Of a stretch of 64,000 nucleotides of DNA, positions 32,001-40,300 are shown piece by piece. Below the pieces are notes generated by a model. It searched no databases. It was not told where the DNA came from and saw only the letters and a list, made by a program, of their open reading frames with translations. Source of the DNA: Arctopsyche grandis (lineage: Eukaryota; Arthropoda; Insecta; Trichoptera; Hydropsychidae); contig NC_135365.1 of assembly GCF_051622035.1 (NCBI RefSeq), positions 5,812,001 through 5,876,000 of the forward strand. The letters are read 5' to 3'. Numbering within the stretch: position 1 is the stretch's first letter; every line of letters starts with the position of its first letter. The position numbers and the translations under genes were made by a program.

Positions 32001-33597
32001 ACCCGACTATAGATTCCAATATTCATTTTGAACAGGAAATTCACAGATTTTGAGACATCGACCGAACAACACCAAGATATAGAAAAATCGCGTGATTTAA
32101 AAAACATATGTATTTGTACATATCTCCGAATCTCGAGCCGATCAACATTTTTATTACCAGATTCGTGTTTACTAGGCATAGATATATAAGAAAAGTCATA
32201 TCTCGTCTCTGAACCAAAAAAAAATCGTCATTTGTCGAACAGCGTAATTAACGAGTTTTCTTCAAGAATCAAACAATTCAGGAGATTTGAAAAGACATCA
32301 AAATTTATTTTACATCAATACACACTATCAGCAAATGACCTCAATTTGGATATTTTCGAGTGGCTAAATCTGGAAGATATTGAAATGTAATTTATCGAAT
32401 TTCAATCGATTGATCACCTTCAATTAACGAACATAATTAATAAAAATGCAGAAGAAGAAATAATGAGAACTTGGAACGCCGTTCCAGAAATCTTTAGCGA
32501 TTTAAAAAAACTAGCGAGAGCAATATTATCAATTTTCTTTTCTACATATGCTTGTGTGAAGAGAAAATTGTGAATTTTATAAAATGCAGTTTAAGAAATA
32601 TAATGACTGATGAATCCAGTTGGTCGTGTGTAGTGCTCTCAATTCCGGAAGGTTACTTCAGCTATAGAGAAATAGCACAAGAAAGGGGATACCTATAAGG
32701 TGAGGTACCATTTCCGGTCAACTTAAAAATTTGAAAAAAAATTTCAGTAACCAATACTAAGTTCCAGTTCGATAGGAAGAAAAGTGTTCAAAAAATCCCC
32801 AAAATACACTGACACACAATAAACATAGACAATCACACAGAAACACAGACACACATACATTTTTTTCAGATCACGAAAACGTGATTAGTGATCGTCGGTT
32901 CTGAGTTCGAATCAGCTAAAATATGCTTCAAATATCATTGCTGTTGAGCACAATATCTGCGACACAATACAGGCCGTTCATACCATTTCGGCAAGGAAAC
33001 GGCAAGCCAGCGTCGAAACGGGTGGCAAACAAATGGACTATGACTGTCATTGCTCATCCTACCATTGTTCATTATATAATGTTTTTTTCCATATTATTTA
33101 AAGAAATTTCTGCCAGCACCATAATCCCGGAATTCAGACTAGTTTCAGCACCGGGATTCACGGTACCAGAAAACACTGGAATCCCAGGATCCCGGGATTG
33201 GAAGCCTTAGTCGTGTCTCGTGTGTATTATTACTAAATGTGACGAAATATGAATCACACATTAAGAATTTGTCATCGAGTGTACAACAGCAAAAAACTCA
33301 TTGATAAATAACTGATGTGTATTTTTATTGATTATGACTTTTTTTAAAGAAACTCTATTGTAATTTTTAGCTTGTAAATAAAATTCAGTAAAAAATCAGT
33401 TTTTATTTTGTTTTTTTTTTTATTGCTTGGGCACGCCACACAATCGAGAAATAATATTTAATGATTTTTGGCATGCGGACCCAAAAAGGTTCGCCATCCC
33501 TGTTATAGAGGGTTAATTTTGTATTTCTGAATTTGATACCTGCAATCCCTCCGTTAATTCCAATTAGTATGACACCCAAAGACAGTAAGAGGTTCAT
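12915..33597 (-). CDS. Secreted lectin with ten tandem C-type lectin domains (21 coding exons)
   Basis: Gene model on the minus strand: signal-peptide exon 33597-33540; block 1 exons 31369-31112, 31038-30850, 30765-30511, 30352-30176; block 2 exons 26294-26037, 25962-25774, 25689-25435, 25276-25100; block 3 exons 19244-18987, 18912-18724, 18635-18381, 18259-18020; then 17947-17693, 17622-17449, 16988-16740, 16677-16432, 15892-15653, 14358-14158, 14018-13767 and the terminal 13090-12915. All 20 introns are phase 1, and the sum is 4551 nt or 1516 aa plus stop. Each CTLD is an exon pair: the first exon carries GFHD.F.EG, the second the sugar-motif loop. There is no membrane segment, so a secreted pattern-recognition lectin is likely. 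Not proven: that all blocks belong to one transcript. Separate two-domain immulectin genes are the main alternative, but no other signal-peptide exon or stop exon was found between blocks. Confidence 0.7.
13164..13680 (+). mobile_element. Solo LTR, family LTR-1 (lectin intron)
   Basis: Begins TGTAGGAATATAGCAC and ends CCTTCCCTGCTTTACA, about 517 bp. Inside are a TATATAAAG promoter at about 13480 and AATAAAC at about 13600, then a stretch also conserved in the copy at 4768. The flanks share AATTA(T), a plausible 5-bp target duplication. No internal retroviral-type region is attached. Confidence 0.75.
14158..15892 (-). CDS. CTLD 9 of the lectin (QPD type, altered calcium site)
   Basis: Exons 15892-15653 (YYKFYAKARNWNHARRLC, LGFHDMFSEGEYVS) and 14358-14158 (WDVNQPDNNGNSENC, ISCNTETVFVCQ). 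QPD predicts galactose-type specificity. The following segment reads KIGDISC, replacing the Asn of the usual ND pair with Gly, which should weaken calcium binding. The donor used (AAAG/GTAATT) is chosen by phase; reading through it gives a longer tail (DDCRSKCQ) ending in TAA at about 14082. The intron holds a MITE with a truncated LTR inside it. Confidence 0.8.
14562..15175. mobile_element. MITE with GGTGACCATT ends, interrupted by an LTR
   Basis: AATAAGGTGACCATT at 14562 is mirrored by AATGGTCACCTTAT near 15175. Inside are the words 'aatcgggaca' and 'gccgggaca'. The LTR copy 14684-15075 is inserted in it. Confidence 0.55.
14684..15075 (+). mobile_element. Diverged solo LTR, family LTR-1
   Basis: Starts TGTAGGAATATAGCACAACT and ends near TTCCTGCGTCCTGA, clearly related to 13164-13680 but shortened and diverged. 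GGATG lies on both sides (14679-14683 and 15076-15080), a likely 5-bp target duplication. Confidence 0.65.
16061..16278. mobile_element. Fold-back MITE, family FB-B, copy 1
   Basis: GGTCTGTTCATACCTATCC at the left and GGATAGGTGTGAACAGACC at the right, with arms of about 95 bp (agtattctttggtacatt mirrored). A second copy lies at 55770-55990 and a fragment at 40275-40320. TTTA lies on both sides. Confidence 0.75.
16432..16988 (-). CDS. CTLD 8 of the lectin (no sugar motif)
   Basis: Exons 16988-16740 (YKLHTKPKLWKHAHSVC, LLGFHDMFYENLF) and 16677-16432 (TKLDWVNEFGPRIGNDHC, SVYSCDEPSVFFCEKSD). The acceptor of the second exon is the inner 'gtag' at 16679-16678; the outer 'aag' would give an immediate stop. 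Neither EPN/QPD nor the ND calcium pair is present, but the structural cysteines are kept. This domain probably has a structural or calcium-independent role. Its tail has an extra Cys pair (DDVCYTRKC). Confidence 0.8.
17020..17394. mobile_element. TIR MITE in lectin intron
   Basis: GGTGCAAACGATCGTCAAGC near the left and its mirror (GCTTGTCGATCGTTTGCACC) near the right form TIRs of about 47 bp. CATATTATAT occurs on both sides (17010-17019 and 17395-17404), a possible 10-bp target duplication of MULE type. Confidence 0.65.
17449..17947 (-). CDS. CTLD 7 of the lectin (QPD type)
   Basis: Exons 17947-17693 (FKFYGDAQSWINAKSTC, LGFHDLFEEGNFVS) and 17622-17449 (WEHNQPDNAGSGENC, KLNDIDCNTPTAFICQ). 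The domain is complete, with QPD, ENC and ND ligands, so it is predicted to be a functional calcium-dependent lectin. Ignoring the last donor would give a stop three codons later (TGKF then stop), so a short isoform ending here is possible. Confidence 0.85.
18020..18635 (-). CDS. CTLD 6 of the lectin (QPD type)
   Basis: Exons 18635-18381 (GYTLEPISKKRFKFVAEQ, LGYHDIFKEGSFFSVDG) and 18259-18020 (WGSGQPDNSGGQENC, EINDLPCLNKQPYFCQ). The second exon has a longer Pro-rich tail (PIEPITPIKPN) with two cysteines than its copies in blocks 1 and 2, which end in VMPPTG. It probably acts as a hinge to domain 7. Confidence 0.85.
18724..19244 (-). CDS. CTLD 5 of the lectin (EPN type)
   Basis: Exons 19244-18987 (YKAHTLPLTWVEAMQKC, IFLGFHDQFTEGEYINEKG) and 18912-18724 (TWSSGEPNNGAGNENC, KLNDLSCAHIETFICQ). 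EPN predicts mannose-type specificity. The donor of the second exon is a normal GT (AGCG/GTGGGT), unlike its two copies. The open frame upstream of the acceptor is intronic: it is conserved in block 2 but broken in block 1. Confidence 0.85.
19882..20166 (+). repeat. 95-bp minisatellite, three units
   Basis: Units start at 19882, 19977 and 20072, each GCATTCCAGAAAATTCTACG..., with a partial fourth at 20167. 95 is not a multiple of three, so the frame shifts each unit. This explains the three overlapping repetitive ORFs here. Confidence 0.9.
20262..20526 (+). repeat. 53-bp minisatellite, about five units
   Basis: GAACATAGCCGAA recurs at 20315, 20368, 20421 and 20474, with a diverged unit before the first. 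Each unit contains GAGCCAGCGACACTCTACC or a variant. Confidence 0.85.
21180..21310 (+). repeat. Dispersed-repeat 3' tail
   Basis: Contains AATCGGTTCAGTGGTTTAGG and then a CAAACAGACAGACATTC run ending in TATATATA. A related tail lies at 26645-26705. Such tails occur widely in insect transposon 3' regions; the class is not certain. Confidence 0.45.
21447..23623 (+). CDS. ZAD-C2H2 zinc-finger protein, 20 fingers
   Basis: Probable DNA-binding nuclear regulator. Exons: 21447-21569 and 21653-23623, phase 0, 697 aa. The ZAD dimerisation domain is split by the intron: CRLC at Cys6/Cys9 in exon 1 and CYSC at Cys53/Cys56 in exon 2. An acidic linker (DDLIWEDEPDADL) follows, then half a finger (SSLATHLNSH) and 20 fingers of 28 residues. 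Finger 16 has Asp for the first zinc His (LVSDMCVH) and is probably not folded. Fingers 1-4 and 5-8 are a 336-bp duplication. The last eight codons (GSVIISQM) come from a repeat also seen at 35230-35330, so the original C-terminus has been replaced. The start was chosen at the Met nearest the ZAD. An in-frame Met at 21306 would add 47 basic residues. AATAAA lies at 24027. The gene lies antisense within a lectin intron. Confidence 0.9.
23600..23705. repeat. Repeat fragment fused to the zinc-finger reading frame
   Basis: 'cggtgattattagtcaaatg' followed by 'ctagatcggtcatacgtcgtcacc' matches, in reverse complement, 35225-35330 (gtgacgacgtatgactgatctaga, gactagtaatcacc). It supplies the zinc-finger stop codon. 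Confidence 0.7.
25100..25689 (-). CDS. CTLD 4 of the lectin (QPD type, block 2)
   Basis: Exons 25689-25435 and 25276-25100. The translation of the second exon (YVKWGSGQPDNSGGQENC, EINDLSCLSKQPYFCQ, ending VMPPTG) lies in a different frame from the longest ORF there. It is complete for QPD and ND ligands. Reading through the donor would stop after GKF. The module is nearly identical to block 1 and clearly diverged from domain 6. Confidence 0.8.
25774..26294 (-). CDS. CTLD 3 of the lectin (EPN type, block 2, GC donor)
   Basis: Exons 26294-26037 and 25962-25774 with GEPNNGGGKENC and KLNDLPC. The downstream donor reads AGCG/GCGAGT: the GT of the paralogous domain-5 exon has become GC. It can still work as a GC-AG intron. 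Failure would read into the intron and stop after about 15 residues (EYIFILKMCYS). Confidence 0.8.
26645..26810 (+). repeat. Dispersed-repeat boundary pair
   Basis: A 3' tail (GTGGTTTAGGAGTCTATTCG, then ACAGACAGACAAACATTG) is directly followed by a 5'-type start (TAGACTAACTGAACCCGGC, ATGCGTTGCAATGCC). This looks like two head-to-tail elements, or one element beside another of the same class. Confidence 0.4.
26819..28380 (+). mobile_element. LTR-retrotransposon remnant, family LTR-2, both LTRs
   Basis: 5' LTR 26819-26980 (TGTGGCGGCTTGC ... CCCCTATAC, AATAAAA inside), then TGGTGACCCCGATATCGA as a primer-binding-site candidate. The GC-rich internal region lacks recognisable pol. A polypurine tract (GGGGGGGAG, 28271) precedes a truncated 3' LTR 28283-28380. 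The 3' LTR breaks directly into a LINE tail (TTTTTTCTAGATCATG). The long ORF at 27553-28251 is in this region and has no domain I know. Confidence 0.7.
28380..28510 (+). mobile_element. LINE 3' tail (RTE-like family)
   Basis: Contains CTAGATCATGAAAACGTGAT, GATCGATTCTGA and CTTCATCTATTGTTACTA. The same tail ends the elements at 32695-32945 and 57365-58410. The RTE assignment is by resemblance only. Confidence 0.55.
29404..29528. mobile_element. Fold-back MITE, family FB-C, copy 1
   Basis: Palindromic: TTGTTCAAATGTTGTAAATGC is mirrored by GCATTTACAACATTTGAACAA around a short spacer (GGTTTGCCGAACC). Other copies: 49194-49287 and 61149-61269. Confidence 0.75.
30176..30765 (-). CDS. CTLD 2 of the lectin (QPD type, block 1)
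   Basis: Exons 30765-30511 and 30352-30176, the same in translation as domain 4 over nearly all positions (QPD, ENC, EIND). It is complete and predicted functional. Splices by phase to domain 3. Confidence 0.8.
30850..31369 (-). CDS. CTLD 1 of the lectin (EPN type, block 1, GC donor)
   Basis: Exons 31369-31112 and 31038-30850. The first exon follows 'aacttttag' and begins EEYVKYEDVKVDYK. The second has GEPNNGGGKENC and the same GC donor as domain 3. The acceptor-proximal intron differs from blocks 2 and 3, consistent with this being the edge copy of the array. Confidence 0.8.
31880..33480. other. Lectin intron 1 interior, repeat-rich
   Basis: 32695-32945 is a LINE tail (gtaccatttccgg, agttcgataggaaga, CAGATCACGAAAACGTGATT). 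33415-33515 is the end of a hAT-like repeat (CAGGGATGGCGAACCTTTTT on the minus strand). The remainder shows no coding homology. Confidence 0.5.
33540..33597 (-). CDS. Signal-peptide exon of the lectin
   Basis: ATG in a good insect context (aagaaaATGAAC). The 19 codons read MNLLLSLGVILIGINGGIA: a short basic-free start, a hydrophobic core and a small-residue cleavage region. Then donor G/GTATCA in phase 1, matching every lectin acceptor. Joined to 31369 it gives GIA-EEYVKYEDV. It is the only such exon I found upstream of any block. Confidence 0.7.
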
Positions 33598-33790
33598 TTT
33601 CTTGGTGTTTTGGCAACAACGTTCTGGAAACAACTGCGAGTTTTTTATGTGAAATTTGCAATAAAATGTAATCAAAAATTTATTTTCAACGGGCAATGTG
33701 GTTGTGGTAAGATAGTCAGTTAAGCATATCTCGTATCTGACCATTCCATACTTCCTTTCTTTTAATATGGAATTTCCAATTTTTTATCTT

Positions 33791-33966
33791 AGGTTTTTGA
33801 GCTCTTTTTCCTATTATGCTTCAGATTAACATTAGAATAATATAATACTATGATTACTAACCAAATTAAATTAAATTGTAAAATAGAAAATTATCAGTAG
33901 ATCAGTAGCTATTAAAATAGATACAAGATGTATTGTGAACATAATTTCGTAATAATAAAAGCATTT
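33791..33966 (+). repeat. Dispersed repeat, copy 2 (probable LINE 3' end)
   Basis: Nearly identical to 8695-8872 and ending in the same AATAATAAAAGCATTT. It lies upstream of the lectin start in the opposite orientation. Confidence 0.6.
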
Positions 33967-34129
33967 AAAAATTAAAATCATTTTTTTTATCTAAAACAGA
34001 GGTCCCAAGTGTTTGTCAGATATTTTGCTTGAAATTGTGAAATGTACGACACGTCAGACAATAATTTTTTTTTAGAATTTACATCGAACGAATTTGCATA
34101 TACATACGTATGTACAAGGATGGATTCAC

Positions 34130-34180
34130 CGGGGAGAGGGGGGGGGGGTAATGGGTTAATTACCCCCCCCCCCCCCCCCA
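34130..34180. repeat. Poly-G/poly-C hairpin
   Basis: A run of G, then GGTAATGGGTTAATTACCCC and a run of about 17 C. It can fold on itself; it looks like the end of a decayed element. Confidence 0.6.
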
Positions 34181-34556
34181 TAGCAGGATTTCCGAAATTA
34201 TTGGTCTCTCTTGTCAACCGCTATATGACCATCTGGAACCATTGGATTTCCATTGGATCCGTCTTGTTGAAGCGTGTGTTCAACAAGCTCAACTCACCTT
34301 TCACAACCACATCAAAACAGTCGCTGACGTTTCCTTTCGTCAACTTGGATCTGTCTTGAGATATGCTTGGTTATTCTCCAGCCCTTTGTCTTCTAGCTTG
34401 CTTTTAAACTCGCTTGTGAAAAATAAGCTAGAGCAGAGCATCGTAACCTGTGCACCGCAGCACTTCGGCCTTGCGTGCGAGTGAGATCGCGTGTGAGGGG
34501 GAAAACCGATGTTAGTTAGTGTTTTGTCCCTATGCATATACGGAATAACTAGCGAC

Positions 34557-34773
34557 CAGTGCCGGTTTTAGGGGGGGGGGCTGGGTCGGGTGGCGCCCGA
34601 GGGCGCTAAATAAGTTAGGGCGCCGCTCGATGCGCCAAAGGCGCTTTAAAATAAAAATTAGAACGTCAAAAGTCATACGAAATTTTAGATTACAGTGCCA
34701 AAGGCGAAATTTTTTTCTAAGGGTATTTAGATAAAATTGCCCGAGGTCGCCATTGGCTGTAAGGCCGGCACTG
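34557..34773. mobile_element. hAT MITE with perfect 8-bp target duplication
   Basis: Starts CAGTGCCGGTTTTA and ends TAAGGCCGGCACTG. CTAGCGAC lies on both sides (34549-34556, 34774-34781). The same family is at 45109-45326. The TIR and 8-bp duplication fit the hAT superfamily; no transposase is encoded. Confidence 0.9.
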
Positions 34774-34789
34774 CTAGCGACTGCCGATG

Positions 34790-35110
34790 AAGTACATATG
34801 CATGTACGTAGCTGGCAAACTCTACGAATCGTAAACAATGTGTGCCGCAAATATCCAAAGGTTACGATGCTCTGAGGTAGAGTATAATGCGATTGTGTGG
34901 AGTCCACATGAAGCAAATTACTCTATGTATATTGATTGAGAAAACGCAAAAAGCATTTCTTCGTTTCCTATATAGGAAAGAGTATGTCATCATTTGATGG
35001 TTGTACCTCCGGCTCGCACATTTCTTTTTCGAATGGCTCATATTTCAAGAGCTATTCGACTTCTCAATGAAATCGTTGCTGCTGATCGTGAATTAGGGTT
35101 TCTGGACTCG
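34790..35110 (+). mobile_element. LINE reverse-transcriptase C-terminal fragment
   Basis: The plus-strand frame, with stops, reads EVEYNAIVWSPHEANYSMYI and later FLFRMAHISRAIRLLNEIV, typical of the segment after the RT domain in Jockey/CR1-type elements. It is decayed; the hAT MITE lies just upstream. Confidence 0.6.
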
Positions 35111-35329
35111 ACTCGACCCGGCCGGGTAATGACTTAAAACCGGGTAATAACTCTGACATATATGTAACCTATGTACATATACATATGTCAGAGTCATAGA
35201 CCAGTTTTATCGTGACCAATTTTTGGGTGTGACCAGTTTTAGTGTGACAGGTGACGACGTATGACTGATCTAGAGCAACCGGTTATCCTGTTACCGGTTA
35301 ATATTTGACTAGTAATCACCAAACCTAAT

Positions 35330-35455
35330 ATGACGGGCTGAAAACCAGACTGGTACAAGTGACATTTTTCAAAAAATCTTGTTTATTTTAGCACTTAAAC
35401 CAGATTTTTTAAAAAATGTCACTTGTACCAGTCTGGTTTTCAGTCCGTCATATGT
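35330..35455. mobile_element. Near-perfect hairpin repeat
   Basis: GAAAACCAGACTGGTACAAG and AAGTGACATTTTT are mirrored across a spacer of about 40 bp (CTTGTACCAGTCTGGTTTTC). It sits beside the accagtttt...tgtgacc repeat of 35190-35330. Confidence 0.7.
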
Positions 35456-35615
35456 ACGTACATGGAGTGTGGTCATCGGCATTATTGTCTATGGCATATG
35501 TATGTATTGTTTATGGTCCTTGAGCGCGAAGCGCGGAGTTTAACAGTTGACGAAGACCGGTGGCTCACATAGTTTCTTCAGAGTGAAACCAATATATCTA
35601 ACTGAAGTCTGAAGT

Positions 35616-35800
35616 CTAACCTAGATAAGTATTTAATAATAAGTGATGTTGTATATAACTGTTAATATCATTTATCAGATGATTGAAAAGTTCAACTCCT
35701 TTCCAATCTTTCTTTATAAAGACGTGGTCATGAATATTGTCAGAGCTGCCTTTCTTCGTCCTCGGGAATAGTATACTAACACACTCAATACGAATATGAT
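35616..35800 (-). mobile_element. Possible LINE endonuclease fragment
   Basis: The minus-strand frame contains FPRTKKGSSDNIHDHVFIKK, resembling the 'T...IDHIF' end of APE-type endonuclease domains in non-LTR elements. The match is short. Confidence 0.35.
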
Positions 35801-36093
35801 TGAAGACGATGATTTGTATGGGCATATAAGATTCTTGACCTCAAATAATGTGTTAACTTATCCTATAGGTGCTGATGGATACTTCGATGTCATCAAGGAT
35901 AATTTTATCTTATACAAAAAGTCGTGCTGCTGAGCAAGCTTATGTCGCCCTTAGCAGGTGAGGCAGTATATCTTGTAACAACAGCGCTAACTGCGAAATG
36001 GTAGTAATTAGATATATTCCTCCTATTTGGCAAGTGATACGATGGCTTTACATTTCCTTTATAGTCCTACTATATACACACTATTTATACTAT

Positions 36094-36254
36094 TGTGGCG
36101 GCTCGCTATACGACATGGTCGAGTTTGGTCACCTTCCTGCGAGTGGGGACCAACTCGATTGTGTTCGGAGCTAACTACTCACTCTGCCTTCAGCTGTCAT
36201 AAATAAAACACGTGCATCAACATGCCAGTCGTCTCATTCGTTCATCCCCCATAC
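36094..36254 (+). mobile_element. Solo LTR, family LTR-2
   Basis: TGTGGCGGCTCGC ... TCATCCCCCATAC, the same as the LTRs at 20972 and 26819. TACTAT occurs just before it and overlapping its end. Depending on the exact LTR edge, the duplication could be 4-6 bp. Confidence 0.75.
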
Positions 36255-36549
36255 TATTAAGTTTCAAAACATTTTGCAGCCGGGCTAGCCTCGTCGTCGA
36301 AGTATGTATGTACACTATTTAGTGGAAAATCAATGCTTTAATAGCTATTTTTATAAAAGGGAAGGATGCAATATTTAAATATAATTGTCTATTCTGGTAT
36401 TTAACCCTTTGAATGCTGAGCCGAAATCTGTTGTATTCGTGCAAAGCTGATATTCTTGTCCCATGTTCTGTCTCGCGTCTAGACATTTGACTGTGTGTGT
36501 GTCTACCTGCATTCTTGAGTAAAGCAGGCTACACATTACATAATGTAAC

Positions 36550-37005
36550 GTATGCGTAAAAGGAGCCGCCGGTTAAGTGCAATCGGATTAGGCCGAGTGG
36601 CATCCCCGCTATTTGCCAGAATCCAGACGAGCGTGAGACGGCGCATCCTTGACACTGCGGCCGTTATAATTGGTTTCGAAGATTATCTCCAGACTAAGTG
36701 CAAGTCGGCTAAGCAATGGATGGACTTAGCGGTCGGTAACGGCACCCAACCACTAGAATTCTTAGAACTGACAACGCGAGAGCGTGGGACTGCATATCCT
36801 GATACGTGACTAAACAATGGGGAAGTAACCGGACGACGAAGATGCAAGGAGCGACCTGTCTTTTATAAACGGGTACTTATGCGATATCAAGGCATTCTGG
36901 ACGGAGCACTGGCGGTATGTGTATCTCCTGAATCACCAATAAATACTGTGACACGACTTTGGCCTTTTACTTGGATCCTCCACCCATCCCCTACCCAACA
37001 ATATA
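36550..37005 (+). repeat. Diverged repeat related to 5600-6010
   Basis: Shares 'gattatctccagactaagtgca' (imperfect), 'tcctgaatcaccaataaata' and 'cttggatcctccaccca' with the reverse complement of 5600-6010. An 85-aa frame at 36552-36809 has no known domain. Confidence 0.5.
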
Positions 37006-37354
37006 TTTATTCATAATTTTCGTAAAAAAATTTTGTTGCAGGTGAACTTCTGGAGATTTTTTGTTTAAACATTTTATTATATTCACTTTTTTAAATGCTG
37101 TTACTAAGCTTCTTGTATAAATATATAATCACCAAAACATCTATATTTTTTGATTAATGTAAAAAAAAAAAAAACAGTAAATATTATATAAAATTTTAAA
37201 TAAAGTGTATAAAGACCTTTAGACAAAAAAATGGAATACTTCGCGCGTTACTACAGCAAGTGAGCATTTTTTATATAAAAAAAATGTTTTTCCATCAGTT
37301 TCAGATGCAGCTTTTTCAAAGAAATTAAATGAAACTCGATGTGATAAAACAAAT

Positions 37355-37360
37355 TTTATT
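37355..37360 (-). terminator. WBP11 poly(A) signal
   Basis: TTTATT on the plus strand is AATAAA on the minus strand, about 35 nt past the WBP11 stop codon. Confidence 0.6.
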
Positions 37361-37394
37361 GAAAACTACATAAAACGCGATACATATTTATAAA

Positions 37395-40300
37395 TTACAA
37401 TAAACCTTCCATTTCTTGCATGAACTGCATGTACGCCTCGTCTTTCGTGGGTGCTCCAGGAGGCTTTTGTCCCATGTCTATACTCTTCTTGATGTCCATC
37501 ATGGGTCCCTTAATTCCTTGTTTATGTTTGATGTCGTCTCGTTTGACTCTCAATGCCGACGGCACGAACCTAGTCACATCAGCTGACAGATTGCGTATCT
37601 GAGGTTTAGCCATAATCGTCGCACCTTGCTGAGGGCCGTCTTTTCGATTGATCAGCTGCGGGGCAGCCGAGAGGACTGGGATGGGCAAGGGTACACCATG
37701 CGGCGGCAAATTGTGGGGAATTGTTCTAGCTAAAGCTAAGCCGCGAGGAGGTAGACCTGGCGGAGGGCCAGGAGGTAGTCTGAGAGGTCGTGGTGGTGGT
37801 CCCGGTGGAGGACCTGGAGGAGCACCGCGTATCGGAGGTTGACCAGGTAGCCGAGGCATACCGGGAGGTGGGCCTGGTGGCCTCAACGGTGGCGGTCTAA
37901 TCATCGTCGCCATCAACGGTGGAGGACGCATCGGCATGTGAGAGGTATCTATGCCCGTCGTACCTGGCGGACACATCATCTGTGACATGTTCATTCTTTC
38001 ATCCTTATCGATGGAGTCGTCGTTGTCGCTGTTCGACTCGTCTTCCCGTTGACGATCTGTGTCCAATGACCGGCTCATTTCCCTGCTCTTGTGCACCTCC
38101 TCCATTTCCTTCATAAACTCGTCGATGTTTTGGCCAGAGAGTGCAAGCATTCTCTGTTGTAACGATGTTGGTTTGCTAGTTACAGGCATGCCGGGGAACA
38201 TAGGCATAAGTGACATTCTTTGATCTCTGCTTAACATTCTGTCGTCTTGATCTATTGATTGAAGATCCATTTTATCCTTTTCGGCATTAATTTTCTAAAA
38301 TAACAAAACATTCATTAATATTTTCACATGATTATGACAAAATTAATTTATAAGAAAGTAAAATGAATTTGTAGAATTTTCATATATGTACATACGGGTC
38401 TACCTCACGGGCCGGAATGTGAAATTACCGAAAATGCAAATATCGGAAGGCAAAGATCGAAAATCAAAAGATCTTAAGTCGAAAGATAAAAAAAAATGGT
38501 GCATGGTAAACGGTACATACTCACTTAATTTGCGCGAGCAGGATACAACAGGAACAAGAGGAACAGGCTTTTCCTCCCGTATTCTGCGCGCGCACATTAA
38601 GCACATTAGTTGTGAAGGGCAAATTTTGATCTGATCCCTAATTTTTAAGTATAAATAGTTTTGTCATGAACAATTTACTAAAACTCTAAATTCTTGTTAT
38701 GCTGAAAATATGTATATATGTACATTGTATATCTTAAACTGCTTTTAAAATAATTATCATTAAAGCATTTTCGAAATTGTGAAACGCTTATTTGTCGATC
38801 TCTGATTGAAGAACTATCGCCAGGTCGACGTCGACAACAGTCTGCACCGTTTCCGCCCAAAAAGCTCTAATTGCAGGAAGAGATAAAAGTCCCGTCTAGA
38901 TTGTATGGAGCACGGTCCAATATTTCCCACCAAAACTTTTGCAAACGCTCTGCTATTTGAGCAGATAAGCAATTAGCAAATTTAAAAAACGATATGGCGA
39001 ATGAAATGCTATTAAAAAATAGCTTCTGAAGCACTGAAAATCTCCATATTAACTGACAGATTCACATACAGATTAAGATATTTTCCCAACCAGATTGTAT
39101 TCCACTGCGACAACTCATTTATATATGCGAACGAATCTCATTTCACATTTCTTCTGAATATATGTACTTCCGGGAAAGAAGAGTATCAAAATGTTTTCAA
39201 ATAATCTTACATTTTTATCGCTATTTTCATTTTGATCGGAGAATCGTAAAGTTTTCTGCCCTTGTCGTTTTGGATGGTATATTTCGCCATCATTTAAATC
39301 AATCAAGTCTGCTAAGTTCGGGGGTGGCCCAGGAGGTACACCAGGTGGCTCTAACGCAGGTGGAATTTCCTAAAATAATACATTATATATATATGTGTAT
39401 ATTTATGCAAAAAAAGTATAAAAAGATCAATGAGAAATAAACCAAACAAAAGCACACCTTGTACATGGTATCTTTTTTCAATATACCAATCGGCTTCGGA
39501 GGCGGCATAGGCACAATCGAAGGTGTGAGTTCCAAAGGCAAAGGAATCTGCGACGGCATATTACCGTAGATAAGATTGTCTGGAACCTGAATGTGGAAAA
39601 GCACATACATACATATATACTTGAGTACTTCATAAAAATGTTTGATAATATTACATAAACGTATTACACCTATTTTAGCATGACAACACAAAATTTGGAA
39701 GTTGATCAGAATATAAATATATGTATATATGTGGGATTGGTATGAATGAGAATATTTTAAGTTGGCAGGCCTGTGGCGTCACTTTGCGCGTCACTCGCTT
39801 GCTCGAGCTAGACGCGAAGACATTAAACGAGTTGCGTAAAGACTTTGACTTTGAATATCCTCCCGCACACATTCATAGATCCCATATATATTTTACGTGT
39901 TACGTGAAAGAGGCAAAAAATCTCTTTATTCTTCATTTTTATTTGCTCAATCCTGACCTTCGTGGTCATTTCTACCATCTGAAATCTGGTGGACGATCCG
40001 CCTCCACTCCTGCTTTAATGTGGTCTAACCATTTTATCTCGTTCACCTTCCTTATAGCGCTCCGGTGACTACCAGCTTCTCTAGACTCTCCATATTCTTC
40101 CTGACAATATGACCAAAATAGGAAATAGTCCTCTATGTTGTGGAGAGTCTATCTGAAACTGGCAGCTTTTTGAAGGTGGAGATGTTTGTGCATCTTGCGG
40201 TTCATGTAATGCGCAGCATCCACCTCCAGCACCACATATAGAACATATAGGCAACTGTACGTAACCAGCCGTACGAAAAGTATTCTTTGGTACATTTTGT

